Below, in pieces: positions 36,462 through 44,410 of a stretch of DNA of 64,000 nt; the first letter of the stretch is position 1, and every line of letters starts with the position of its first letter. The notes under the pieces were generated by a model that had not been told where the DNA came from, ran no database searches, and worked only from the letters and a program-made list of their open reading frames with translations. Position numbers and translations under genes: made by a program. Source of the stretch: Alphaproteobacteria bacterium. GTDB lineage: Bacteria; Pseudomonadota; Alphaproteobacteria; Reyranellales; Reyranellaceae. Location of the stretch: NCBI GenBank assembly GCA_016870115.1, contig VGCH01000009.1:62001-126000 (forward strand), in the 5' to 3' direction.

Positions 36462-37109
36462 TCACGTGATCGAGCGCACGATCGCGAGCGTGGCGTCGGG
36501 CTCAGGCCTGACCGTGTAGTCCGGATCGGCCTCGACCGAGCGAACAATGCCCGCCTTGTCGATCACGAAGCGCGACGGCACGGGCAGTTCCCAAGCCGCG
36601 TGGCCGGTGTTCTTCGGCAGGTCGATGCCAAAGCTGGCATAGGCGCCGATCAGATCGGTGGGCAGCTCGAACACGAGCCCGAAGGCGCGCGCGATGGCGA
36701 GACCCGTGTCCTGGACGATCGGGAACCCAAGCTTGTGCTTCCCGGCAAGACCCGCCGAGAGCGACGCGTTTTCAGGCGAGAACACCACGAGCTCACCGCC
36801 CGCATTGCGAATCTCGCTATAGATGGTCTGCAGAGCCTCCAGCTCCGTACGGCAGTAGGGTCACCAATGCCCGCGGAAGAAGGACAGCACCAGAGGACCG
36901 CGCCCCAGCAGGTCGCCCGAGGCGATCGCCCGGCCGTCATGTGAGAGGCCCGCGAAGGCAGGCATCATCTGGCCGACCTTGACGATCCGGCCGAGGATCC
37001 CCGACGCGCGCAGGTCGGCGGTCGCCCGCTCCATGATCGCCTTGCGCTCGGGGGGAATGCGCGCCGCCGATGCCGCGCGAATGGCATCCAGTTTTTCTTT
37101 CAGCGCCAT
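36462..37109 (-). CDS. Putative selenoprotein: peroxiredoxin-like (AhpC/TSA) with in-frame TGA as Sec83
   Basis: One continuous frame of 215 residues if TGA (36863-36861) is read as selenocysteine. Before it runs MALKEKLDAIRAASAARIPP up to LVLSFFRGHW; after it PYCRTELEALQTIYSEIRNA, then VVFSPENASL. In this peroxiredoxin-like family the segment is normally RGxWCPYC with the peroxidatic Cys first, so the TGA falls exactly on the catalytic residue and gives a Sec-x-x-Cys (83/86) pair. The thioredoxin-fold sequence continues unbroken after the TGA with normal codon use. AGGAGG precedes the ATG by five bases, and a SECIS-like hairpin follows the TGA. Reduction of hydroperoxides is the likely role. 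The alternative is a Cys-to-stop mutation or base-call error; selA, selB and selC are not in the window. Confidence 0.78.
36828..36863 (-). promoter_or_regulatory. Candidate bacterial SECIS element
   Basis: Directly downstream of the TGA, the transcript can fold CUGC-(CGUAC bulge)-GGAGC-[UGGAG loop]-GCUCU-GCAG: an upper 5-bp stem (one G:U) and a lower 4-bp stem. The apical loop starts 19 nt after UGA and has G at its second position. Both agree with the known bacterial SECIS rule (loop 16-37 nt downstream, G in the first two loop bases). The fold was made by eye, not computed. Confidence 0.55.
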
Positions 37110-37191
37110 CGGCGCCTCCTTGACTGCGGGCCACGCGAAAAGGGAAGCGCCGCCGGGCCGCGGCCCGGACTCCCGGCAACGCTGTCGTGCG

Positions 37192-37356
37192 TCAATCCGC
37201 GATCGCCCACCGCATGTTGAACGCCTTGCGGCGCCGCGCGGCGGAGCCCTCGACCGGCGCGATCCCGCGACGGACCGCAACCTCCTCGGGCCGCAGTGCC
37301 ACCTCGTGGTCGCCGCGTGCGAATTGGCTGGGCAACAAGAAGGTCCGAACGCTCAT
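37192..37356 (-). CDS. Small hypothetical protein (54 aa)
   Basis: 54 residues: begins MSVRTFLLPSQFARGDHEVA and ends basic (GSAARRRKAFNMRWAIAD). AGAGG lies eight bases before the ATG, which is the main support. It is transcribed away from the LysR gene at 37445 and towards the selenoprotein-like gene. There is no recognised family and no signal or membrane helix. It could be a regulated target of the neighbouring LysR protein or a chance frame in GC-rich DNA. Confidence 0.4.
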   Translation of the reverse strand: MSVRTFLLPSQFARGDHEVALRPEEVAVRRGIAPVEGSAARRRKAFNMRWAIAD

Positions 37357-37414
37357 GGTGCGAGCCTCTGCCTGCGCACGGGCTTGGGGAAGCCCTTGCT
37401 GCCGGCATATGATC

Positions 37415-37431
37415 CATACGGTTTTCGTATG
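37415..37431. promoter_or_regulatory. Candidate LysR box CATACG-GTTTT-CGTATG
   Basis: Perfect 6-bp arms around a 5-bp spacer, containing the T-N11-A pattern of LysR sites. It ends 13 bases before the LysR ATG and lies 58 bases upstream of the divergent 54-aa gene. An autoregulatory or divergent operator is likely. Confidence 0.5.
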
Positions 37432-37444
37432 AATGGAGGCTCCG

Positions 37445-38368
37445 ATGGACTTGCTGGCACCGATGCGGACCTTCGTGCGGGTGGTCGAGACCGGCAGCTT
37501 CACCGCGGTGGCGCGCGAGGCCTCGACCAGTCAGCCGACGATCAGTCGCCAGATCGCGGCCTTGGAAGCGCATCTCGGCGCGCGGCTGCTGACGCGCAGC
37601 ACCCGGGCGCTCACGCCGACCCAGGACGGCCGCGCCTTCTACGAGCACGCGCGGCGCGCGCTGGAGGCGGTCGGCGAGGCCGAGAACGCAGTCGGCCGGC
37701 GCCGGGGACGGCCGAGCGGCACGCTGAAGCTCTCGATCCCAGTCGTGTTCGGCCGCCTGCATGTCGTGCCGCGACTCGGCCGGTTTCTCGCGCGCTATCC
37801 CGAGCTCTCCATCGAATTGGCGATGGGCGACGGCTTCGCTGACCTTGTGGAACAGGGCATCGATCTCGCGATCCGGGTTGGCGTCGTCCAGGACCAGGGG
37901 CTGGTCGCGCGGCGGATCGGCACGGTGCGACGGTTGGCGGTGGCCGCGCCCTCGTACCTGCGCCGTCGCGGCGCGCCCGATAGCCCGGCCGCCCTGGCGA
38001 GCCACGACTGCATTGCCTACACGCGGCTCGCGACCGGCAATCGTTGGCACTTCCAGGGCCGCGACGGGCCGATCGCCGTGGACATCACGGGGCGCTTCGC
38101 CACCGACAGCTCGGAGGGCGTACGCGAAGCGGTGCGCGTCGGTCTCGGTGTGGCACTGATCCCCGCCTTTGCGATCTCCGACGAAGTGCGGCGCGGTCGG
38201 GTGCGCGTCTTGCTGCGCGACTACGAGCCGACGCCGCTGCCGCTCAGCTTGGTCTATCCCTCGCGCCGATTGGTGCCGCTCAAAGTCCGCGCCATGGCCG
38301 ACTTCCTCGCTCGTGAGTTCGCGCCGGACGGTCCTGGCAAGGCCCCGCCGACCGAGTCCGGAGGTTAG
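37445..38368 (+). CDS. LysR family transcriptional regulator
   Basis: 307 residues from the ATG at 37445, which has GGAGG six bases upstream. The N-terminal winged HTH is LLAPMRTFVRVVETGSFTAV with STSQPTISRQIAALEAHLGA; the C-terminal effector domain follows after a basic linker (GRRRGRPSGTLKLSIP). It resembles the CrgA-like LysR subgroup that acts on nearby stress or oxidoreductase genes. Its end overlaps the stop of the convergent DUF2235 gene by four bases. Possible targets are the divergent small gene and the selenoprotein-like gene. Confidence 0.9.
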   Translation: MDLLAPMRTFVRVVETGSFTAVAREASTSQPTISRQIAALEAHLGARLLTRSTRALTPTQDGRAFYEHARRALEAVGEAENAVGRRRGRPSGTLKLSIPVVFGRLHVVPRLGRFLARYPELSIELAMGDGFADLVEQGIDLAIRVGVVQDQGLVARRIGTVRRLAVAAPSYLRRRGAPDSPAALASHDCIAYTRLATGNRWHFQGRDGPIAVDITGRFATDSSEGVREAVRVGLGVALIPAFAISDEVRRGRVRVLLRDYEPTPLPLSLVYPSRRLVPLKVRAMADFLAREFAPDGPGKAPPTESGG

Positions 38369-39597
38369 GGCTCAATAATGAAGAGCGATTGCAGGTTGGC
38401 GGGGTCGGTTGATGGCAGATTGATGGGGCGATAGTCGCGGCGGCCCTTCATCCGCTCAACAACAGAGCGATGAAGTCGCGCCCCAAGACTCCCTGACGCA
38501 ACTGGGTTGATGAAACGCGGCTCGGCCATCGGCAGGTAGCATCCGAGGACGACACGCCGGTCGACCCATTCGCGCAGACCGGCCCACTTGGGAATCACTT
38601 CCAGCGGCCACCATCCCCAGGTGAGCGAGTCGTGCTGATCGGCGCTCGGGTCGGGCGCGACGTATCGTCCCGCGGCGCTGGCGGAACCTCGCCCGTCAAC
38701 GAGCGCGCGCCGGCGCCCGTCACGAACCCGCAAGCCGCACGCCGTCGCCTCGTCGATCATCCACGCGAGCGGCAGCTTGGCCAGGCCGCTCTCCGCTTCG
38801 CGGTATCCCCCGCCGATGTCGGAGTGCACGCCCGCAAACCAAACCTGCTTTATGTCCTGCGGTACGCGTTCCTCCGGTGGCGCGAGGGGGCGCGGCAGGT
38901 GCTGCTGCGGTTCCACCCAGCCGTTCAGGCGAAACATGCGGCGTCGCTCGTCGATCGCCATGGCGTGTCGAAAGTGGCGGACCGACGGATTGGTCCGCGT
39001 GTAGGGAAGCTGCCGCAAACCTGGGAACGGACCGTACCTCCAGGGCACGATGACCGAGGCGACGGTGTCCCAGCACCCGAGAAAGTGAATGGGGGCGGGT
39101 CGGGCGCGCGCCATCCGGCGAAATCCCCAGCCCTCCTCCAAAGCACCCTCCGAGCCACGCTTGAAGGCCGTGAGCGCCGCGCCGGCAAGGTTGAGTTGGT
39201 CGGGATGGAGGAGACCGACGTGGTGGATCAGGCCCGCCAAAGCGCGGACGGTGTACGCGCCGCGCGAGAAACCGAACAGATAGAGCCGGGCCTCGGGGCG
39301 ATAGTGGGTACAAACGAAGCGATAGGCCTCAAGGATGTTCTCGTCCAAGCCCCATGCTGTGGCGAGACCCAGCACCTCGAGCGCCTTCTGGCGCCACGGT
39401 GCCCAGCTGCTGGAAAAACCGATCGTCCCCACGCCCTGATCGTAAAAGACCCTCTGGTCATCATCCTGATGGACGATCCGGAACAGCTTCAGCACATTGG
39501 AACTGTCGCGCTCGACCTGATTGCCCGTGCCATCGCAGCACACGACGATGTTGAACGGGCGCGGGGTCTCGCTGGACGGATTCTGAGTTGTGTCCAT
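38365..39597 (-). CDS. DUF2235 alpha/beta hydrolase (T6SS lipase-effector-like)
   Basis: 410 residues. DUF2235 signatures: FNIVVCCDGTGNQVERDSSN (residues 15-34), nucleophile elbow LYLFGFSRGAYTVRALAG (Ser111), and WFAGVHSDIGGGYRE with likely acid and His. The same fold occurs in Tle1-type phospholipase effectors of type VI secretion. No signal peptide, VgrG or immunity gene is seen, so a secreted-effector role is unsupported. It starts two bases after the KAP NTPase stop and is the last gene of a lower-GC cassette. A membrane-lipid-cleaving effector controlled by its neighbours is inference. Confidence 0.85.
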   Translation of the reverse strand: MDTTQNPSSETPRPFNIVVCCDGTGNQVERDSSNVLKLFRIVHQDDDQRVFYDQGVGTIGFSSSWAPWRQKALEVLGLATAWGLDENILEAYRFVCTHYRPEARLYLFGFSRGAYTVRALAGLIHHVGLLHPDQLNLAGAALTAFKRGSEGALEEGWGFRRMARARPAPIHFLGCWDTVASVIVPWRYGPFPGLRQLPYTRTNPSVRHFRHAMAIDERRRMFRLNGWVEPQQHLPRPLAPPEERVPQDIKQVWFAGVHSDIGGGYREAESGLAKLPLAWMIDEATACGLRVRDGRRRALVDGRGSASAAGRYVAPDPSADQHDSLTWGWWPLEVIPKWAGLREWVDRRVVLGCYLPMAEPRFINPVASGSLGARLHRSVVERMKGRRDYRPINLPSTDPANLQSLFIIEP

Positions 39598-39599
39598 GG

Positions 39600-41087
39600 T
39601 TACCCCACAGGCCGGGGCTGCCGGCCCAACAGGTTGAATAGCGGATCGAGCACGCCGCGGTCCTCGCCCAGCATCTCGCCAAGGCGCCTCGCGAGCACGG
39701 TAGCAGCGGCAATCCTGCTCCCGGAGGGTGCGGGAGCGCCGCCCACGCGGGCATCGAGCCAGTCCGGATTCAATCGCTCGGCGAGGACGAATGCCGCGAC
39801 CCGGCGTGCCGCGTTCTCGTCGGTAGTTCCCGCAACACGAAGATAAAGCTTCATCGCGTTATTGATCGCCTTGGCCTGCCGGACATTGAGCCCGAGCGGC
39901 TCGACGGCCATGGCGAGGAGCTCGCCGGCGATCTCGCTCAGACGCGCAGTGTCGATCGCAGGGGCGGCGCGCTGTCGGTCCCCGATCATAGGGTCGGCGG
40001 TTGCGGGCGCGCCGCCACCCTGCACTACCGGATTCAAGATGCCCGCATTGCCTTCAGGCAGCGCTACGGGCCGCTTTGCCAATCCGAGTTCATAGACTCC
40101 CTCACCGCGCAGCAGTGGCAGCCGCACCACAATCTGGACGATCTTCTCAAGGTAGCGCTCGCCGAAGCTCGGCCGGCCCGGGTAGGCGCGGGAGATCCGC
40201 TCATAGTGCGCGTCGAGGGCGGCGACGACATACTGCTCATCGCAGGCGATGAATACGACGCAACCCGCTGCCGTGAGGCTGTGCACTGACTCTAGCACCA
40301 TCGCCACACGCTCCGGTGCACAACGGTCGAGATCGTCGATGAAGAAGACAAACGGCTTGAAGAGTGCGCCGCGGCGGGCCGACAGTCTTGCGACGTCCGC
40401 GTAGGTGCTCGAAAGCCCGTCAGCACCGAGTTTCGCTGGCAACGCTGTCAGAAATCTCTTCTCAAAGGATGCGACCAATGGCGACACAAAGACCCGCTGC
40501 AGGAACTGAAGAAGAACGCCCGCCAGAGGAACCAGCGCCGTCAGACCGAGCCCTCGCAGGACATCCGCGGCCCCAGCCTGGGCGTTGGGGCCGAAGAGGC
40601 TACCCAACACCGACCACATCTGTGGTCCAGCAAGAATGAGGGCGACGATGGCGACCAGAGTCCACCACAACCGAGCGCCATGGATGCGATACACCTGCAG
40701 CCAACGCAAGCGAAGCAGGAGCCAAAATGCACCCCCGGCCTTTGATGTCTGGTCAAGAACGACTTCGCGAACATGGTCGTGGAGGTCGCCCTTCCCGTCC
40801 CACTTCCACGGGTTGAAGGCGTAGAGTCGATGACCGCGCCTTCGAAACTCCGCTCGCAAGGCATTGATCAGTGTAGACTTGCCAGCTCCCCAAGGCGCGA
40901 AGACGCCGATGGTTAGCCGCGCCTCCGCTGCCGACAGCCAATCCAAGTCCGGCGCCGGATCGGGACCGCGTCCTGCCGCCGCCTCCGGCTTCGACGCAGC
41001 GCTCTGCACGACCTCCGCGATCGCCGTCGCGAGTCGGGGAAAGCCCAGCACCGGTTTCGTGGCCGCGCCCTCGACCGACGTCTGCAC
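39600..41087 (-). CDS. KAP family P-loop NTPase with membrane insertion
   Basis: 495 residues. Walker A is FAPWGAGKST (63-72) and Walker B is FVFFIDDLDRCAPERV (from 246). Between them lie two membrane helices (about 140-162 and 178-200), the hallmark of the KAP family, whose known members include F-plasmid PifA (T7 exclusion) and Kidins220. The assigned GTG start has no obvious ribosome site, and the frame runs back without interruption to the TAG that ends the macro-like gene, so the two may be one damaged gene. It precedes the DUF2235 gene by two bases. GC is below the window average. A role in conflict or phage defence is inference. Confidence 0.83.
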   Translation of the reverse strand: MQTSVEGAATKPVLGFPRLATAIAEVVQSAASKPEAAAGRGPDPAPDLDWLSAAEARLTIGVFAPWGAGKSTLINALRAEFRRRGHRLYAFNPWKWDGKGDLHDHVREVVLDQTSKAGGAFWLLLRLRWLQVYRIHGARLWWTLVAIVALILAGPQMWSVLGSLFGPNAQAGAADVLRGLGLTALVPLAGVLLQFLQRVFVSPLVASFEKRFLTALPAKLGADGLSSTYADVARLSARRGALFKPFVFFIDDLDRCAPERVAMVLESVHSLTAAGCVVFIACDEQYVVAALDAHYERISRAYPGRPSFGERYLEKIVQIVVRLPLLRGEGVYELGLAKRPVALPEGNAGILNPVVQGGGAPATADPMIGDRQRAAPAIDTARLSEIAGELLAMAVEPLGLNVRQAKAINNAMKLYLRVAGTTDENAARRVAAFVLAERLNPDWLDARVGGAPAPSGSRIAAATVLARRLGEMLGEDRGVLDPLFNLLGRQPRPVG

Positions 41088-41126
41088 GTCGTCAACGACG
41101 GGGCGAACCGCAGGAGCCTTCGTCCC

Positions 41127-41699
41127 CTACGGAGACAGAGAAACAGCCTCAATCTTCCAATCCAACCCGGACTCACGAACCTGGTGCGTCAGGACTGCCG
41201 TCAGATCGTCAAGTGTCCTCCCATCGGCTGGGCGGCCAACTGAAAGGTCCAGTTGATCGAACCGTAAGCCAAACTCATAAAACGCTTGGATCAGCCCCGA
41301 TACAGAAAGGCGGGCGCTTTCGGCGAACTCCATCCTGCCAGCACCCGTTCCCATCAATGGCAGCCAAACACGGTTCACCGAACGGCCTTCACTTCGTACC
41401 GCGATCGACTTGAGCGCACTTTGAAGATTCTGCGTCAAACTGACGGCAGTGGGTGCCAGGCTCACGGTTACGATGAAGACCACCAATGTCTGCCCATGCT
41501 CGAACACGGCGTACCCGTGCTCGCGCAAGACTTCGCGTTGGTCAGACAGCACTGACTTACCCAGTCCCAGTTGCTCAAGAACGTGTACGTTCAGCGCGCC
41601 TGGCGTGCCCACATCGTCCGTTGATACGAAGACGGCATCGTGATTCCTGATCGGCAGTTCGATCCCGATCCTAACGGTCGTAGCGCCCGCCATACCCAT
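41127..41699 (-). CDS. Macro-domain-like protein upstream of KAP NTPase
   Basis: 190 residues. The second half has TLVVFIVTVSLAP and VWLPLMGTGAGRMEFAESAR (residues 111-130), which match the strand-loop-helix of macro domains (a GTGxG loop that cradles ADP-ribose). The first half (FVSTDDVGTPGALNVHVLEQ) is compatible with the first macro loop but unusual. Macro domains bind ADP-ribose or related NAD products. It ends in TAG, and the same frame continues 13 codons into the KAP start, so this could be the N-terminal part of a macro-KAP protein. The family call is tentative. Confidence 0.55.
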   Translation of the reverse strand: MGMAGATTVRIGIELPIRNHDAVFVSTDDVGTPGALNVHVLEQLGLGKSVLSDQREVLREHGYAVFEHGQTLVVFIVTVSLAPTAVSLTQNLQSALKSIAVRSEGRSVNRVWLPLMGTGAGRMEFAESARLSVSGLIQAFYEFGLRFDQLDLSVGRPADGRTLDDLTAVLTHQVRESGLDWKIEAVSLSP

Positions 41700-41775
41700 C
41701 CCGACACCGCCCGATTCTCCATCCCTGGGACAATCATAGGCGGTATCGCTGGGTTGTCGAGGATCGCTATCGCGC

Positions 41776-42945
41776 CTAACGACGGTTGCGGCGGAGGTCT
41801 TCCTCGTCCTCCCACATCAGGAACTGCGGGCCGAGGTCGGCGATGGTCGGCGCGCCCATCTGGGCCATGCAGAGATCGATCTCGCGCTTGAAGATGCCAA
41901 GCGCGTGGGTGGCGCCGGCCGTGCCGCCCGCGGCCACACCGTAGAGCGTCGGCCGCCCCACAAAGACGAACTTGGCGCCGCGGCAGAGCGCCACCAGCAC
42001 GTCGGCGCCGCGCCGGATGCCGCCGTCGAACATCACCGTCAGCCGGTCGCCCACCGCGTCGCGGATCGCGGGCAGCACCTCGAGCGGCGCGGGCGCGAGA
42101 TCGAGCTGGCGCGCGCCATGGTTGGAGACCATCAGGCCGTCGACGCCGAGCGTCGCCGCGCGACGGGCGTCGTCGGGATGCATGATGCCCTTCAGCACGA
42201 GGTTGCCCTTCCAGAGCTTGCGGAAGGTCTCGACGTGCTTCCATGTCATCGGCGCGCGGTTCTGCGTCGACATGTAGATGGCGGTCGCCTCCGGCGTGGC
42301 GTCGGCGCCGGCGTACTTCCGCCAATTGGCGAAAAGCGGCGTGCCCGTGCGCAGATACTCCAACAGCCAGCCGGGATGGCGCAGGGCTTCGAGCTTGGTC
42401 GCCAGACTCATGTTGAGCGGCCAGCCCCAGCCGTTGCGCAGGTTGCGCTCGCGGTTCGAGCCCACCGGCACATCGACTGTGAACACCAGGGTGCGCAGAC
42501 CCGCATCCCCGGCCCGCGCGATCAGGTCGGCCGAGATCGCGTCGTCCTTGGCCGAGTAGAGCTGATACCAGCCGTGATCGGGCGCGATCCGGCCAAGATC
42601 CTCGATCGAGCCGGTGGCCGCACCCGACATGATGAAGGGCACATTGGCGTCGCGCGCCGCCTCAGCCAGCATCAGGTCTGCACCGGGGCGGAACAGACCC
42701 GCGATACCGGTCGGCGCGATGCCGATGGGGCTGGCATAGGTGCGCCCGAACAACGTCGTGGACTGGTCCCGCACCGTGACATCCACCAGATAGCGCGGGA
42801 CCAGGCGCGCGCGGCGGAAGGATTGCTCGTTAGTGACCAGCCCCACCTCGTCGTCGACGCCGCCCTCGATGAAATCGTAGGCGATCTTCGGCAGCCGCTT
42901 CTTGGCGAGCTTGCGCAAATCCTCGATGTTGATGGCGCCCTGCAT
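41776..42945 (-). CDS. FMN-dependent alpha-hydroxy-acid dehydrogenase (L-lactate dehydrogenase type)
   Basis: 389 residues. The TIM barrel starts INIEDLRKLAKKRLPKIAYD and FIEGGVDDEVGL. Catalytic and FMN residues are seen in PIGIAPTGIAGLFRPGADL, TVDVPVGSNRERNLRNG, LKGIMHPDDARRA, and the active-site His in VSNHGARQLDLAPAPLE; then DGGIRRGADVLVAL binds the FMN phosphate. It oxidises L-lactate, mandelate or a similar 2-hydroxy acid to the keto acid. The Ala in NHGARQ, where most members have Gly, is a mild variation. It borders the KAP cassette on the upstream side. Confidence 0.9.
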   Translation of the reverse strand: MQGAINIEDLRKLAKKRLPKIAYDFIEGGVDDEVGLVTNEQSFRRARLVPRYLVDVTVRDQSTTLFGRTYASPIGIAPTGIAGLFRPGADLMLAEAARDANVPFIMSGAATGSIEDLGRIAPDHGWYQLYSAKDDAISADLIARAGDAGLRTLVFTVDVPVGSNRERNLRNGWGWPLNMSLATKLEALRHPGWLLEYLRTGTPLFANWRKYAGADATPEATAIYMSTQNRAPMTWKHVETFRKLWKGNLVLKGIMHPDDARRAATLGVDGLMVSNHGARQLDLAPAPLEVLPAIRDAVGDRLTVMFDGGIRRGADVLVALCRGAKFVFVGRPTLYGVAAGGTAGATHALGIFKREIDLCMAQMGAPTIADLGPQFLMWEDEEDLRRNRR

Positions 42946-43025
42946 CCCGTCGTTTCCCCCGGCTTTATTGCCGAGGATATTGGCGGGTTTTGCCGGCCCA
43001 TGCCAGCGATGTTAGATCGCCGCAC

Positions 43026-43475
43026 ATGCAAACCAGACCGGCACGGACAACGGACGAGGCGGCGCTCGCGGCGCTCCTTGAGGAGCACGAGCGGCACTAT
43101 GACAACCCGCTGCCCGAGGGCGCGGGCCGCCCGGGGGCGGCGCTGCTGGTCTCGGGGCGGGCCGGCGGGCCGTTCTGTCTGGTGGCCGAATACGCCGGCG
43201 GTCTGGCGGGCTTTGCCATCCTCAATCCGTTCTTCCCGGCGGCTAACCTGAGCGAGGGCCTGTTCCTGAAGGAGCTCTATGTCGCGGCGCGCGCCCGCGA
43301 TCAGGGCGTTGGCGAGAAACTGATGGCGGCGATCGGCGCCTTTGCCCGCGAGCGCGGCTATAGCCGCGTGATCTGGACGACCGGCACCGCCAACCGCGAC
43401 GCCCAGCGCTTCTACGACCGGCTCGGCATGCGCCGCGAGGACAAGGTCTACTACGTCATGGATGGCTGGGCGTGA
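43026..43475 (+). CDS. GNAT family N-acetyltransferase
   Basis: 149 residues from the ATG at 43026. The acetyl-CoA-binding motif is LKELYVAARARDQGVGEKLM, and the C-terminus has FARERGYSRVIWTTGTANRD then AQRFYDRLGM, typical of GNAT enzymes of the diamine or spermidine acetyltransferase kind. Substrate unknown. Its stop overlaps the GTG start of the next gene by four bases, so it is coupled with the GST-like gene. Confidence 0.88.
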   Translation: MQTRPARTTDEAALAALLEEHERHYDNPLPEGAGRPGAALLVSGRAGGPFCLVAEYAGGLAGFAILNPFFPAANLSEGLFLKELYVAARARDQGVGEKLMAAIGAFARERGYSRVIWTTGTANRDAQRFYDRLGMRREDKVYYVMDGWA

Positions 43476-44398
43476 GCGATCTCCTGCTGCACCACTACCA
43501 TTTCTCGAACTTCGCCGAAAAGGCGCGGGCGATGCTGGGATTCAAGCGCCTCGCCTGGGGCTCGGTGGTGCAGCCGCCAATCCTGCCCAAGCCCGACCTG
43601 GTGCCGCTGACCGGCGGCTATCGCCGCATTCCCGTACTGCAGGACGGCGCGGACCTGTGGTGCGACACGCGGCTGATCGCGCTTGAGCTGGAACGCCGCC
43701 ACCCCGACCCGCCGCTGTTCCCGGCCGAGACGCGGGGCGCCGCCGAGGCGATCGCCTGGTGGGCCGAGCACCAGCTGATGCGCCCGATGGCGCTGTTCGT
43801 GAGCGGCATCAATGCGCTGCACATGCCCGAAGGGCTGCACGAGGATCGCGCGCGCCTGCACGGCTTGCCCGCGCCCTCGATCGAGGCGGTGAAGGCGGCA
43901 GGCGAGCGGAACCGGCATCTGGTGCGACCGCAACTCGCCTGGCTCGCCGCCATGCTGGCCGATGGGCGGCCCTATCTTCTGGGAACGCGGCCCTGCATCG
44001 CCGACTTCGCGGCCTACCACGTCGTGTGGTTCCTGCGCGGGCGCAAGATCGACTGCCGCGCGGAGCTCGACCCCTACCCCGCGCTGATCGCGTGGCGCGA
44101 CCGGATGAGCGCCATCGGACACGGCGCCCGCCGCGAGACGACCCCGGCCGAGGCGCTCGCGATCGCACGCGCCGCGCGGCCGGCGCCGGCGCGGCCGAGC
44201 GACCCGCAGACCGGCGACCCGCGGCCCGGCCAGCGCGCGCGGGTGCGGCCCGGCGACAATGCGCGCGACTGGGTGGAGGGCGTCGTGCACTTCGTCGACG
44301 CCGGCGAGATCGCGCTCCTGCGCGAGGACCCGGCGGTCGGTCAGGTTGCCGTCCACTTCCCGCGCCTGGGATACGATTGGCGCGTGGCGCGGGACTGA
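43472..44398 (+). CDS. Glutathione S-transferase family protein
   Basis: 308 residues from a GTG overlapping the GNAT stop. The N-terminal thioredoxin-like domain reads LLLHHYHFSNFAEKARAMLG (catalytic position Ser/Asn rather than Cys) with the cis-Pro segment GYRRIPVLQDGADLWCDTRL. The helical C-domain follows (LLGTRPCIADFAAYHVVWFL). An extra C-terminal part of about 80 residues (PARPSDPQTGDPRPGQRARV onward) is longer than ordinary GSTs. Function unknown; detoxification or a dehalogenase-like role is possible. Confidence 0.83.
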   Translation: MSDLLLHHYHFSNFAEKARAMLGFKRLAWGSVVQPPILPKPDLVPLTGGYRRIPVLQDGADLWCDTRLIALELERRHPDPPLFPAETRGAAEAIAWWAEHQLMRPMALFVSGINALHMPEGLHEDRARLHGLPAPSIEAVKAAGERNRHLVRPQLAWLAAMLADGRPYLLGTRPCIADFAAYHVVWFLRGRKIDCRAELDPYPALIAWRDRMSAIGHGARRETTPAEALAIARAARPAPARPSDPQTGDPRPGQRARVRPGDNARDWVEGVVHFVDAGEIALLREDPAVGQVAVHFPRLGYDWRVARD

Positions 44399-44410
44399 GG
44401 GATCAACCCG

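Noticed and set aside
38365-39597. Type VI secretion effector module
   Set aside because: DUF2235 fits Tle-type lipases, but no VgrG, PAAR, adaptor or periplasmic immunity gene lies nearby; the KAP partner suggests another role.
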